The position numbers were made by a program, and so were the translations under genes. A DNA stretch of 64,000 bases from Pictodentalium vernedei (taxonomy: Eukaryota; Mollusca; Scaphopoda; Dentaliida; Dentaliidae), in assembly GCA_031216915.1 (NCBI GenBank), contig CM062296.1, positions 63,663,084-63,727,083 on the forward strand. Reading direction: 5' to 3'. This document shows, piece by piece, positions 44,690 through 55,477 of this stretch (its first letter is position 1; every line of letters starts with the position of its first letter). Under the pieces are notes generated by a model, which saw only the letters and a list, made by a program, of their open reading frames with translations, made no database searches and was not told where the DNA came from.

Positions 44690-45007
44690 TACAGTTAAAA
44701 CTAGAAGTCCTGTCACAAATAGTGCGCTTATCTAGGCTTAATTGCGCGTTGGAATTGCGCGCAATTGCCATATCGAATGGCATCCAAAGCACGGCAGGTT
44801 CTGCTGGTTACTAATAGCAAACACATGCAATGTTTCTGCCAATGGACCTCCGGGTTACCCGGAGGTCCATTGGCTGAAACATTGCTTGTGCACAGGCCAG
44901 ATGAACAGAATTTGATAGCTTTACTATGGCCATAATGTGTACATTAACGCGCAGATCAACGTGCTATTTGTGCGCATTTCATGACAGGACTTCCAGTTTT
45001 AACTGTA
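44690..45007 (-). mobile_element. TA-flanked MITE, CAGTTAAAACTAGAAG family, copy 2 (318 bp)
   Basis: Same ends, same length and same core hairpin as 6811-7128, inverted. Flanks are TA on both sides. Confidence 0.92.
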
Positions 45008-45187
45008 ATATAGTAGACGTGATGCATGGGCTTCTCAACGTCTTATTAAATTAGCGAGTACCTTACTCCAATTTGGTCAAGCATTACCTTTCATAACCCA
45101 AATCGGGTACTACAGACCTCCACTTGTATAGCGACTGTGTATGCGACAAGAAGTCGAAGTATCGGGTCCAGTCTCATAAGAAAGTAA

Positions 45188-45307
45188 CAGATGTGACAAC
45201 TGTTACGTTTTCCCAGTTCTTATTCGACTTTCGTTATCAACCGATTTACCGGTTGATTACGAATGTCGAATAACGAACCGGGAATAAGTAACGGTTGTCA
45301 CATCCCT
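45188..45307. mobile_element. Palindromic hAT-like MITE (GATGTGACAACTGTTAC ends)
   Basis: GATGTGACAACTGTTACG and TATTCGACTTTCGTTATCAA CCG are mirrored through CGGTTGATTACGAATGTCGA ATAA and GTAACGGTTGTCACATC. AGAAAGTA on the left and AGAAAGCA on the right form a near-perfect octamer. A relative is at 62505-62612. Confidence 0.75.
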
Positions 45308-45770
45308 AAGAAAGCATAATATGACTACCAACAAGCGTGAATTGATATCTAAGACTCCAGTCTAGACGAAAATGTCTCGACTCGAAAGTAGATTCGATGG
45401 GACGTCACACCACCAAGAACCCATCCACCCTCCTTAGCTTTTTAGAACAGATGAAGAGAGAATTTCACAGACCAACACTCAGAACAATTGTCGTTACATC
45501 GTCGATGATGAGCGAAAATTAGATTTAAATCTGCATATCGATGATAGTGTTCAAAGGGTAAACGCGTGGTCTCATGCCATCTGTCAGAGCAGTGGATTTT
45601 ACCAAAGGCAGATGCTGAAAATTTGCTGCTGTTTCGACTGTTGTTTTTAGAAATATATAAATAATTATTTTGACTGAACAAATCACATCCAGATCACGCT
45701 AAAAGGTTTCAATGGCACCTTCACTCAATATACTCACAATTAAATATAATTAACTTGTCACAACGGTTAT
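45308..45770. other. No gene recognised
   Basis: Only short ORFs without a domain. Confidence 0.45.
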
Positions 45771-46122
45771 CTCCCAAAACTTAGACATCCCATAACTTAG
45801 ACATCCCATAACTCAGACACTCAGTAAAAGTAGTTAATTATGTTCACCCACTATTACAATGGAATAGACTGATATTATATTAATGAAAACAGGTTTATCC
45901 AAACAAGAGAATTACCAAAGAATTGATTATTATTTGTTAGTAAAACTTGTTCACACAAACAAAACATCAAATAAGTTGTTAATTATTATCATTATTATTA
46001 TTTATCTTCTAATCAAGATCAAACAGAACATGTTTACAGTGAACTCAGTTATGTTATAAATGCACAGTCAAAAAAGTGCTGATATAAGATGCCAGACTTT
46101 ACTTGGGAATCATATCCTGAAA

Positions 46123-46295
46123 ATGGCTACTGTTAAGAAAGTTGAACTTGTAATGTCACAGAAGGGCACGCCACAGGTACTTTTGGACGGCTACAGATTA
46201 ACAGAAATAAAATAAGACAGAGCTGCACTCACTGGAGATGTGTACATTCTACTTGCAAGGGAAGGTGCACCACCATTGGAGACTTTGTCAGAGAT
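46123..46295 (+). pseudogene. FLYWCH-like zinc-finger remnant
   Basis: From ATG 46123 the reading is MATVKKVELVMSQKGTPQVL LDGYRLTEIK, then a stop. The SQKG.P.L..DGY pattern is the start of FLYWCH zinc fingers. After the stop the same frame gives RAALTGDVYILLAREGAPPL ETLSE, where the C-terminal Cys..His..HNHP part would be expected. The middle TYWRC block is absent. FLYWCH domains accompany MULE-type transposases and also occur in host proteins. Too short for certainty. Confidence 0.45.
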
Positions 46296-46422
46296 ATTAT
46301 ATTTTATATTTATATATATATATATTATGTAAATTTCAAAATTGGAAAAAATACAGGCCGTTTTGGCAATTTTGTTGGGTTAAGGGATAAACGAGTGAAC
46401 TATTGTAAAATATCTTGTGATT

Positions 46423-46585
46423 TTTTATGTATCGGTATTATGTTTGTGTATTTTGTAAATTATCTTGTGTTTTTTTATGTATCTGTATTATGTTTGTGTA
46501 TTTTGTTTTTATGTATCTGTATTATGTTTGTGTATTTTGTTTTTTATGTATCTGTTTTATGTTTGTATTTTGTGTATGCTTTTGA
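46423..46585 (+). repeat. Minisatellite, ~35-60-bp TTATGTATCTGTATTATG units
   Basis: TTTTTATGTATCTGTATTAT GTTTGTGTATTTTG occurs four times with variable spacers. The 74-codon ORF here only reads it. Confidence 0.85.
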
Positions 46586-47035
46586 AGTTTGTATTTTAAG
46601 TAAATTTCTTGTTGTCTGATGGCAACAAATCGCCTATAGATTAGTGTTTTTTATGTTTCTGTAATGTGTTTGAGCATTGTGTGTTTTTGTTCTTGTCTTA
46701 GTTTGTTACCCAATTTTGAAATGTTTTATATTCTGTATTTTTTTGTGATTGAAATGAATAATGATTGAATTTGGAAATTGCAATAAACATTTTTCCATAA
46801 ATCAGACTTTGTGTCCATATTTCACAGATTAGCCCATTAGAATAATGGGTAACAAGCAGGGGATTAGCTGCTGTACACTAAAGTGTGAATGTTGTTGTTT
46901 TAAGCTGTCTAAGTTATGGGATGTCCTAAGTTTTGGGAGGATACCGTCACAACTGCCGTCTACCCTTATCATGTGGACTGTGCATTTGTTTTGGCGGCGT
47001 GCTTCAGACCCATCTAGTGTAGTCCAAGTCGAAAC

Positions 47036-47038
<3 letters not shown>

Positions 47039-47068
<30 letters not shown>

Positions 47069-47088
47069 CGGGGGGGGGGGGGGGGGGG
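47039..47088 (+). repeat. Longest poly-G tract of the window (~48 G, one C)
   Basis: A run of about 29 G, one C, then about 19 G. It may be partly an assembly collapse or expansion. It has G-quadruplex potential. Confidence 0.9.
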
Positions 47089-47336
47089 TGTACGGCCTTA
47101 GCTAAGAAATTGTACTCCAGCATACAAATATTGACTTATGGATTTGCCCATTATATTTTAGTATAATGTTTTCCGTGATAACATCTGATGCGTTCTTGTC
47201 AAGTCCATCCGAAGAGTTGGAATGACTTAATGTGATCGTTTGCATTCGTTCTTTTTTGCCAGACCAACATTTAAAGGACTTCTCCCTTAATCCACCCTCA
47301 CGGAATTTGGTACACTAATGTGAAATAAGAACCGAT

Positions 47337-49630
47337 CGCCCAGACAACCACTTTTTTCCCGATATTCTATCCGCAATGAGAGCGATGCGAATTTCAAATT
47401 TGTTAATTATTTTTTTAATATGAATTCCTGTATCAAACACCTGTCTTTCATATATTGTGTAAACGTCTCCAGTAAAAAAACATATAAAAATTCTGCTTAC
47501 TCATGGCAAATTCTTAATTTCTCTGGTGACGTCACAGAGGGTCATAAGTCGGAAAAAGCGAACTTTGTCCGATTTTCATGAAATTTTAAGACATAGTTGT
47601 TTTTTGTTTTTTGAAATTCCTCCATATTTGACGGTTTTACGTCACTTCAAATTTTAACATTTTCTTATTAAAAACGCTGATTTTTTGACACGCATACCTC
47701 CGTAGATCTGATAGATACAGTTATCAAACTTCCCATAAAATACTTCTGATCATTTGCAGATGTGCAGAATTATTTTTTCATTTCAATTTGTTGAAAGCCG
47801 ATTTCAGCGGATGCCATGCAAGTTCAGGGTTTTTTTCTACACCCTTTCTTTTCAACCTCATTTTAATAAGCTTTTGCATGTGGAAATTTCTGGAATATAA
47901 CCTCCACAAAAAACATATATAAAAATGTCATGCCGTCCTTGGAAATTCTCAACCGTTATGGCCCAATGCTGGGGTTGGACGCCCAGACAACCACTTGTTT
48001 ACCGATATTCTATCCGCGATGAAAGCGATGCGAATTTCAAATTTGTTAATTATTTTTAAAATAAATTCCTGTATCAAACACCTGTCTTTCATATATTGTG
48101 TAGACATCTCCAATAAAAACATATCAAAAATTTGTTTAATCATGGCATATTACTTAATCTCTGTGATGACGTCATAGAGGGTCATAAGTCGGAAAAAGCA
48201 AACTTTGTCTGATTTTCATGAAATTTTAAGACACAGTTGTTTTTTTGAAATTCCTCCATGTTTTTAAAATTTTAACATTTTCTTATTAAAAACGCTGTTT
48301 TTTTTATACGCATACCTCCGTAGGTCTGATAGATACAGTTATCAAACTCCCCACAAATACTTCTCATCATTTGCAGATGTGCAGAATTATTTTTTCATTT
48401 CAATTTGTGAAACCCGATTCCAGCGATGCCAATTTTAGGTTTTGTTTTCTACACCCTTTATTTTCAACCTCATTTCTGGAAATTTCTGAAATATAACCTC
48501 CACAAAAATAAAACATATATAAAATTGTCATGCCGTCCTTGGAAATTCTCAACCGTTATAGGCCAACGCTGGGGTGACGTCATAGAGGGTCAAATGGTCA
48601 AAAATTAAAATGCGTCTGATTTTTGTGAAATTTTAATATATAGTAGAGTTCAAAATAAATTTAGGAGATAGCTGGGTTTTTTTTCTGCTTTTCGATTTAA
48701 CGCCTTTTTAATGTTTTTACGTCACTCTACAATTTTGCGTATTTTCTACATTCTTAATTAAAAGGCCTACACTCATAAGTCCAGTTGCGCCATATTTAGA
48801 TGGGATGTACTTCCGAAACATACAACAAATATTTTTGACTGTTTGCAGATGTGCAGTATTATTTTTTTAATTTCAAATTGGAAATCGCCCGTGATTCCAA
48901 TTAAGGGACCAATTTCGCCCTATTTAGAAGGGATACAGTTTCAATCTTTCTAGAAAAAGTTCTGATCATAATTTGCAGATGTCCAAGATGATTTGTTTTA
49001 TTCCAATTGGAAAAAAAACATAAAATTGGTATCGCTGGTATCGATACCAGCGATGCCAATTTTATGGTTTTTTCTATTTATTTCATTCCCAACTCATCTT
49101 AAACCTTTACCCAACGTAAAGGCCAAAACCGACCAGCGCTATTCACAAAATTCACCATTTAATTTTCATTACTTTTTCATTTTTTCGTCACAAAAACGTA
49201 GCTTATGGGCCTTCATTGGAACTAGCTCAACGAGCACGCTCCAATGTGGGGTGATAAGGTATGTTTTCGACACAAAAATCAAAACAATTAGTGCTTCAAG
49301 AATTTTATTTGCAAGTGTTGTCTGGTTTTCGTGTTAGGTAAAGGATTAAACCTTAGCCTTTGGAAATTTTGGGAAATTTATTTCCACAAAAAATGCATAT
49401 CTAAAAATTTCATGCCGTCCTTTGAAATTCTCAAAACGTTATGGTCGAACGCTGGTGTGACTTCATAAAGAGTCATAGAGTTAAAACGTAAAATGCGTCC
49501 GATTTTTCTGACTTTGTGGTATGTTGCAGAGCTAAAAAAAATTAAGAGATAGCTGACTTTTTTTTTTTGTTCTTCAATTTTCGCCATTTCGGCGTTTTTT
49601 TTTACTTCAATTGAAAGTTTAGCCTATTTC
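47337..49630 (+). repeat. Large-unit tandem array, ~643-bp period, 3-3.5 diverged units
   Basis: CGCCCAGACAACCACTT ... GATATTCTATCCGC ... GATGCGAATTTCAAATTTGT begins at 47337 and 47980. The later parts (CATGCCGTCCTTGGAAATTC TCAA, TGACGTCATAGAGGGTCA, ATGCGTC.GATTTT) recur a third time from about 48530 and a fourth from about 49410. Units 1-2 are ~90% alike; later units are more decayed. A MITE (49099-49349) interrupts the last interval. Confidence 0.85.
49099..49349. mobile_element. piggyBac-type MITE, diverged, inside the 643-bp array
   Basis: TTAAACCTTTACCCAACG on the left, GTTAGGTAAAGGATTAA on the right. The core is CATTTTTTCGTCACAAAAAC and TCATTGGAACTAGCTC, with several mismatches between arms, indicating age. 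Confidence 0.82.
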
Positions 49631-49654
49631 TGACACATTGAACCACAGGCGTCG

Positions 49655-50165
49655 GACGTTCTAATTATGATTATAATACCATAGAATAAATATTTTATAT
49701 AATATATCTAATAACATAAACAGACTGGCAACTGTTTTCTTCTCACGAAATTAGGTGACATCCGAATAATCGCTCGCCGAACGCCGAAACGTTACGCACT
49801 CACTCATAAACTCGATTATATTTCCATGACCACTAGATATCGTTTTTAACCCTTTACCTAACATGAAAAGCAGACGACACTTGGCAAAAAAATTCTTCAT
49901 TTTTTGTCGCAAAACGAGCTCGTTCCAACGAGGGGTCATAACCTATGTTTTTGAGACAAAAAATGAAAAAATAATGAAAATTAATTGGCGATTTTTGAGA
50001 GTAGCGCTGGCCGGTTTTGGCCGTTACGTTGGGTAAAGGGGTTAACACTGGTAGCGTACTGTGGTAACTCCATTATTTGACCCCTTACAAGCTGAAAATT
50101 TATCAGTGAAATGCAGATTTCCCAAAAGAGTAAGCCGCCATTACTGAAATTTGACGATTATTTCG
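49655..50165. repeat. Left member of a ~330-bp inverted repeat pair, MITE-filled
   Basis: CGTCGGACGTTCTAATTATG, AAACAGACTGGCAACTGTTT, TTAGGTGACATCCGAATAAT, CGAAACGTTACGCACTCA and GATATCGTTTTTAA, then (after the MITE) AACTCCATTATTTGACCCC, AAATGCAGATTTCCCAAAAG and AGTAAGCCGCCATTAC. All recur inversely at 54545-54875. Confidence 0.93.
49846..50045. mobile_element. piggyBac-type MITE, internally deleted (~192 bp)
   Basis: TTAA-CCCTTTACCTAACATG on the left. The left arm is cut short at TTGTCGCAAAACGAGCTCG. The right arm is complete to GTTGGGTAAAGGGG-TTAA (one extra G). The inverted sister at 54545-54875 has the empty site with a single TTAA. Confidence 0.95.
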
Positions 50166-51229
50166 GTAACGACTAGAAACGGAAGAGGACAGGTAATTAC
50201 GGATCGAGCCACTCGTCGGAGTGCAAGAGTAAACTAGAAACTACAAGAAACTATCACAGCCTTCTTTCCGGCTGGAAATGGCCCTTGCATGTTGATTAAT
50301 GTTAAATTTAAGCACCATGCATTCACAAAAGGCTAAAAACCAAAATATATGACCAGCAGACATCGAACAGAACAATCAACAATGGTGACATGGTATGTGC
50401 TTTCCAGGGCCGAACCGTCCAAGTACCTTCACTTCAGACTCGAGGGTAGTGATGATGGATAGGTGGGTGGCTGGGGGGGGGGGGGGGGGGGTGGGGGCAT
50501 GGAGGCTAACTGCCTCCCTATGGCAACCTTTGTCGAAATTTTTTGTCCCTTTGTCGGAAATTTTCTACCCCCCAACCTCCCTCCCCGCCCCTCACCTACA
50601 CCCCTATAGCCCATGGGAGACAGTCTGGCTTCGGAGCTGCCTGACCAAAACGGCCCGTTGTCGAACCGTACGGAAATGAGCGACCCAAACCGTTATCTAA
50701 AACCAAATAATCCACCATGGTCTTGTGCAACCCATAATATTTCAGCAGAATTGTAAAATTCCAGTAAGCTTCAACAAATATGGCATTTTTTTGAAAGTGT
50801 ATCAGTTGCATTAAGGCTGCTGCCCCACGCCTAATCAGCGCATATGGATGTAACCCAAACCGCCCCCTTACCAAACCGTTCCAACACTTATCCGCAACAC
50901 ATACGAACACTTATTCGCCCAAACCGGTTCCCAGACCTGATACACCTACTGTCTACCGAAAGCCAATGCCCCCCCCCCCCCCCCCCCGAATCGAACCCCA
51001 ATCCATTTCATCTAAACTGCCCCTTCGATCACTTGTTCTGCAATGCAGTTTGACAGAGAAAAAAACACGATATTTGAAAAAAATAAAATAAATAAATATA
51101 CAAGTAACGACGAGGGACGTACACGTGTACTTATTATTTATAACCCCCCCCCCCCCCCCCCCCCTGTGGGAATCTCGGAAAGTGAGGCAGTTCTTATTTA
51201 CTATGGTAAACTGGTTCTGTTTTACTGGT
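50166..51229. other. No gene; poly-G/C tracts
   Basis: Tracts at about 50474-50490 (G), 50969-50987 (C) and 51144-51164 (C). ORFs of 60-104 codons have no domain. Confidence 0.45.
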
Positions 51230-51234
51230 AAAAT

Positions 51235-51379
51235 AGGATCCAGTCACCAATGCCGGAGGTGGAAATCCTCTAAAATGGGCAACATGGGGTATAAACGATT
51301 GACTAAACTTGACTTTATCTCCATGTTGCGGTCACGATTAGCCACTGTGCATACATAATTATGTGACCTTAAACACCAA

Positions 51380-51422
<43 letters not shown>

Positions 51423-51570
51423 ATATTTATTCTTTTATTGGTGTTTAAGGTTACTTCCTATATCTGTGGCTAAATCATGTCCACAACAAGCATGGAGTCA
51501 AGAATAACCAATCGTTGATACCCTTTGCCAACTTTGGGGACTTCCACCTCCAGACGGGGGTAATCAGATC
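51235..51570. repeat. Two SINE 3' ends facing each other over an (AAAT)n run
   Basis: On the left is the plus-strand SINE 3' part (CACGATTAGCCACTGTGCAT, TGTGACCTTAAACACCAATA) with its (AAAT)n tail. Immediately after, ATTGGTGTTTAAGGTTAC and TGTGGCTAAATCATG give the minus-strand version. GGAGGTGGAAATCC / GGACTTCCACCTCC also pair. It arose by two insertions tail to tail or by an inverted duplication. Confidence 0.85.
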
Positions 51571-52639
51571 TTACTTTACCACAAAGCCAGAGCTTGATTT
51601 TCAGTGAAAAAGCATGGGTCCACTTCTCAATGTTCTCACGGGAGCCGACTATATGTAGAACAATGAAAGCGACATTTTAAACCGATTGTCCATGTAGAGG
51701 AACGCCTCAACCCCCCCCCCCCCTTTACCCCCATCCGACCAGATAAAAAATTATCAAATTCCATCCGTTAAAGTAAAATAGTATGTGCTCAGCTTTATGA
51801 CCCCTCTATTAAAATAAATTCAAGGGTAAACAGTCACCAGTGGGCGTGGGACACCCCTGTCTCTGTCAGACACCATGTAACCTCCGTCTTACCTGGGTCG
51901 GGGTTCAAGCTCAGGTTGGTCTGAGGTGGAATGGGGTATCCGGGGTATTAGAGACGATGGACACGCTTTCTCTTCTGCTTAATCCTGAAATTTATCAACT
52001 TTTCTCCCCACTTCTTTCGGAAATTTCTAGATCTTTCATTGTATTGACCAATATATGAAATAATTTTGAAAAAATGAAGTCTGTTGATATTGTAAACTGT
52101 ATTTACGCATGTTCCACGGAAGTAGGTACATGATCAGCTGACAACTCCAGTCTCCCGTAATTTGTTGTTTTTTCGTGGCGTAGGAAGCATTTGAATGTTG
52201 GGGGAGGGGGGGGGGGGGGTGGCACACATTTCTGAATGTTTTTGGGGGCACAAACTTCTGATTATTGAATGATATGGCCGGGCCGCGGATGTCGAAGGCA
52301 TCTGACAAGCGCTGAAGGCGCGAAGTGAATGAGGGGGATTTGGGGTGGCTGCCCCCCTCCCTTCCGCGAAAAAAAATAAAATGGAGGTATCAAATGGTGC
52401 ATTCTGGTGGCTTTGGGGATGAAAATCCTATTGTTTTCTTCAATAGAAAATGTCGATTTTTTAACAGTATGTTGGAAATTTTTAAAGTTGCTGGTACTTT
52501 CCTTTTCTTGAATTATGCAAATACTGCAGGATTTGCGAAATTTACGCAACGGAAATGTCGATCCGCAGGAAGATGCCTGATCATGCCTCGATAGGTTCAT
52601 GACTAGGCCTACGTCATGGAAACCGCAGCCAAAAAACTG
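51571..52639. other. No gene recognised
   Basis: Poly-C at 51712-51723 and poly-G at 52207-52220. Short ORFs without a domain. Confidence 0.45.
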
Positions 52640-52718
52640 AATTTGTCTTGGTACTGCATACAATGTACACGCTAGTGCATGTAAGTTACACTGGTATGCA
52701 TGCAGTACCAAGACAAAC
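52640..52718. repeat. Palindrome, ~30-bp arms
   Basis: TTTGTCTTGGTACTGCATAC A is mirrored by TGCATGCAGTACCAAGACAA A around GTACACGCTAGTGCATGTAA. Confidence 0.8.
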
Positions 52719-54544
52719 TCGACAGCGTTGGTTGGTTATAGAGGCAGCCAACACTGGTGCAAAATCACAGACATGTAGGACAGTAGGAGAGTTCACTACG
52801 GCACTTATTATTTTCACCAAAACACGGAAAAAAGCTGGGGTGAGGCACGTGCATCCTGTGCCCCCCCCCCCCCCAAGTTTCTACGCCCCTGGCTGGTCCT
52901 CACGAATGTACTCCTCTATTTTCTGTTATGACGTACTGACAAACTTTCTTCGTGTGTCCAAATTTCCCAAGAGATTTTTTGTCATGTATTAATCATTTAT
53001 CTAATGAATATGGTTTTTAAAAGATTTGTGATGCCTTCTCCAGTTTTCGGAGACCTCGAGTATGTAAAAATTCTGGGCTGGCCTGGCGCGTTAGCCTTGG
53101 CTCGCTAGGTTATAAATTTACACTCCACGAAGATAACATGACTACAAAGTACAAAACACCCACCGATTGGATTTTTCACGCATGCATTTACTGTCAATAT
53201 TGGGAATAGGCTAAGTTCCAGCCATTGACCTTCAGTATGGAACACGGAGGGCCATTAGCTGAAACTTTGGTTATGTTTGGAAAAATGTCAAGCTCTGCCG
53301 ACGATACAGCGTTGCGGCTCGTATTTTTTGTCACAGCTTGCCGAAGAAAATAAACGTTTGACTGTGGCTCAGGAGGTTTATACAATTATATGGCCGGCAG
53401 GGCCGGCTCAAGGTTGCAGCCTCAAGTATGTGCTGTGATTTTTGTCTGTCTTTAATACTGTCCGATTTTGACAACTATATTGGGTGTAAGTAAACTTTAA
53501 AACTGACCTTTTGTCACCTGTCATAGCCACAAAAAGACCCGAACAAAAACGTATATTAAACTTGTAAGGTCTAGTAAAATATAGGACCCTATCCCTGGTC
53601 AGTATCCCATAGTTTTCAGAATTAAGTCTATACACATTTCTTTGGTCCATCCCCACCACCCCCCCCCCCCCACCACCCACTCCGAAGGCCGACCGAATGT
53701 AGATGAAAAACTATATGTAGACGGTTTCTTACTGGTAACTGTTGTCAAGTTTGCAAAGTTGTACATTGTATATATTTTGTGATTGTTGACAATACAAGTT
53801 AACTATTGTTGAAATTCTTGAAATACTTTTTTTGTGATCCACGGCCGTTACGAGTCCTCATATGTACCTCACGGACTCCACAGTGACGGATCCAGAGATC
53901 TTTTTATTTTTTTTTACATGAGTGTATTTAGACCCCCCCCCCCCCCCCCCCTCCTCCATGGCCGATACATCGTAAGCGTTTACAGTGGATTAGATACTGA
54001 AGGCGGTGCGAATATTTTCGGAAAATGTGTAGCTCCTGTGCTTTTTAGGATGAAAACGCTGCTTTGGGGGTTAATTCTCCGAACAATGACAAATTTTCAG
54101 TTCAGATTTTTCCCTTTCTTTGGTTTGTTGAACTGTCTGGCAAATTTTCGGTCTGTGGGTAATTTTCGCCGGCCCCTCCCCCAGAAAATCTATTTATTGC
54201 CGTATACACCAAAATATGGGAATTGGAGAGACCCGGCCTTTGAGGTTATGGTGCTCCAGACGTCGTCGGACTATTCTGAAGAGCACCTGTGTGGTGAACT
54301 TTAACAACTGAATTGACAGAATTTTCAATCTGACCAAGTATAGTGGGCTTCAAAATGTTTTTATGTAACGAACAATTTAAAATTTTAGCCCCAATCAATA
54401 CTGAAAGGTTGTTCAGTACAAATTCAAATATATTATGTCAGAAGAAAACAGTGATCGGACAACACAGATTGGCGTTTTCCATTCCTCCTTTTCAAGTTTT
54501 GTGTGTGTTCTTCCCGGAGACATTGAACCGTATCCAGTTTCCGT
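52719..54544. other. No gene; hAT-like single ends and poly-C tracts
   Basis: AGTTTCTACGCCCCTG (ends about 52890) and CAGTGACGGATCCAGAG (starts about 53881) look like lone hAT-type termini. Poly-C tracts lie at 52860-52875, 53656-53672 and 53934-53951. The 156-codon ORF at 53834-54304 reads through a poly-C tract and has no domain. Confidence 0.4.
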
Positions 54545-54875
54545 TCCGCAATTTCGTATCACCAATCGGTAATGGCGGCTTACTCTTTTGGGAAATCTGC
54601 ATTTCACTGATAAATTTTCAGCGTGTGAGGGGTCAAATAATGGAGTTAGCATAGTATGCTTTGTACCAGTGTTAAAAACGATATCTCTTGGTCATGGAAA
54701 TATAATCGAGTTTATGAGTGCGTAACGTTTCGGCGTTCGGCGAGCGATTATTCGGATGTCACCTAATTTCGTGAGAAGAAAACAGTTGCCAGCCTTTCTA
54801 TATTATTAGATATATTATATAAAACATCTATTTTATGGTATTATAATCATAATCAGAACGTCCGATGTGATTGAA
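54545..54875. repeat. Right member of the inverted repeat pair, empty site
   Basis: Inverse of 49655-50165. At the MITE position it reads CCAGTGTTAAAAACGATATC, that is, an uninterrupted TTAA. About 4.4 kb separates the two members. Confidence 0.93.
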
Positions 54876-55150
54876 CTAAAAATGAGCGGCGTAGTATGCT
54901 TTATTGAGCGGCGTAGGACGTAAAAAAAATCCCTTCATCTCGTTATCGGGACGTTCAGTGTTGGCCGTGCTTCGTTGGATGAGTTCTGGAAATTCACATT
55001 GCGATTTCAAATTGTCTAGTTCAGGGCTAAAATTTCGACGAGAATCCGAGAATCGATTCGCACAAAGATTCGCGCAATAAAACCGGCGAGAATCCATGTA
55101 GATTCTCGCTGCACCTCTGCTAGGATTCGCGTGAAAAGAATTGAGTCAAT

Positions 55151-55420
55151 TTAACCCTTTATTTAACACAGCGGCAACAAATTAACCAGCAGAAGGCTAA
55201 CATGACCTGAAATATCCTGATACTATGTCAATAAAATCTTACAAATATGGCTGTCATTGGAACCGGCTCATTGAGCCGGTTCCAACGACAGCCATATTTG
55301 TAAGATTTTATTGGTAAATATTGTTCATTTAATTATTTTATCATCTATTTATTATTTATTGTTTAAAAATTATCAAATTTAGTTTTAAAAATTAAAAAGG
55401 TGTGTTGGGTAAAATGTTAA
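55151..55420. mobile_element. piggyBac-like MITE, variant family with CCGGCTCATTGAGCCGG core
   Basis: TTAACCCTTTATTTAACACA at the left, TGTGTTGGGTAAAATGTTAA at the right. The core ATAAAATCTTACAAATATGG CTGTC with inverse arms surrounds TTGGAACCGGCTCATTGAGC. It has the same architecture as the GAGCTC-core family but a different palindrome. Confidence 0.85.
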
Positions 55421-55477
55421 CATGTGTTATCAGTATACAACAGTGGTTCAACCATGGTGGCGTCATGGGATCCTGGG

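Larger units (their letters stand above)
45771..46945. mobile_element. Foldback element with tandem ACTTAGACATCCCATA ends (~1.17 kb)
   Basis: The left end CTCCCAAAACTTAGACATCC then CATAACTTAGACATCCCATA repeats a ~19-bp word three times. The right end (46905-46941) is the inverse: GTCTAAGTTATGGGATGTCC and TAAGTTTTGGGAGG. The inverted ends may extend outward (ACGGTTATC / GATACCGT). It encloses a FLYWCH-like relic and a TATGTATCTG minisatellite. Confidence 0.75.

Noticed and set aside
47039-47105. Glycine-rich ORF end (poly-Gly)
   Set aside because: Glycines come from the G homopolymer; ORF 46845-47105 overlaps a foldback element end.
54245-54310. Long ORF 53834-54304 (156 codons) as a gene
   Set aside because: It runs through a poly-C tract, has no recognisable domain and has an unconvincing composition.
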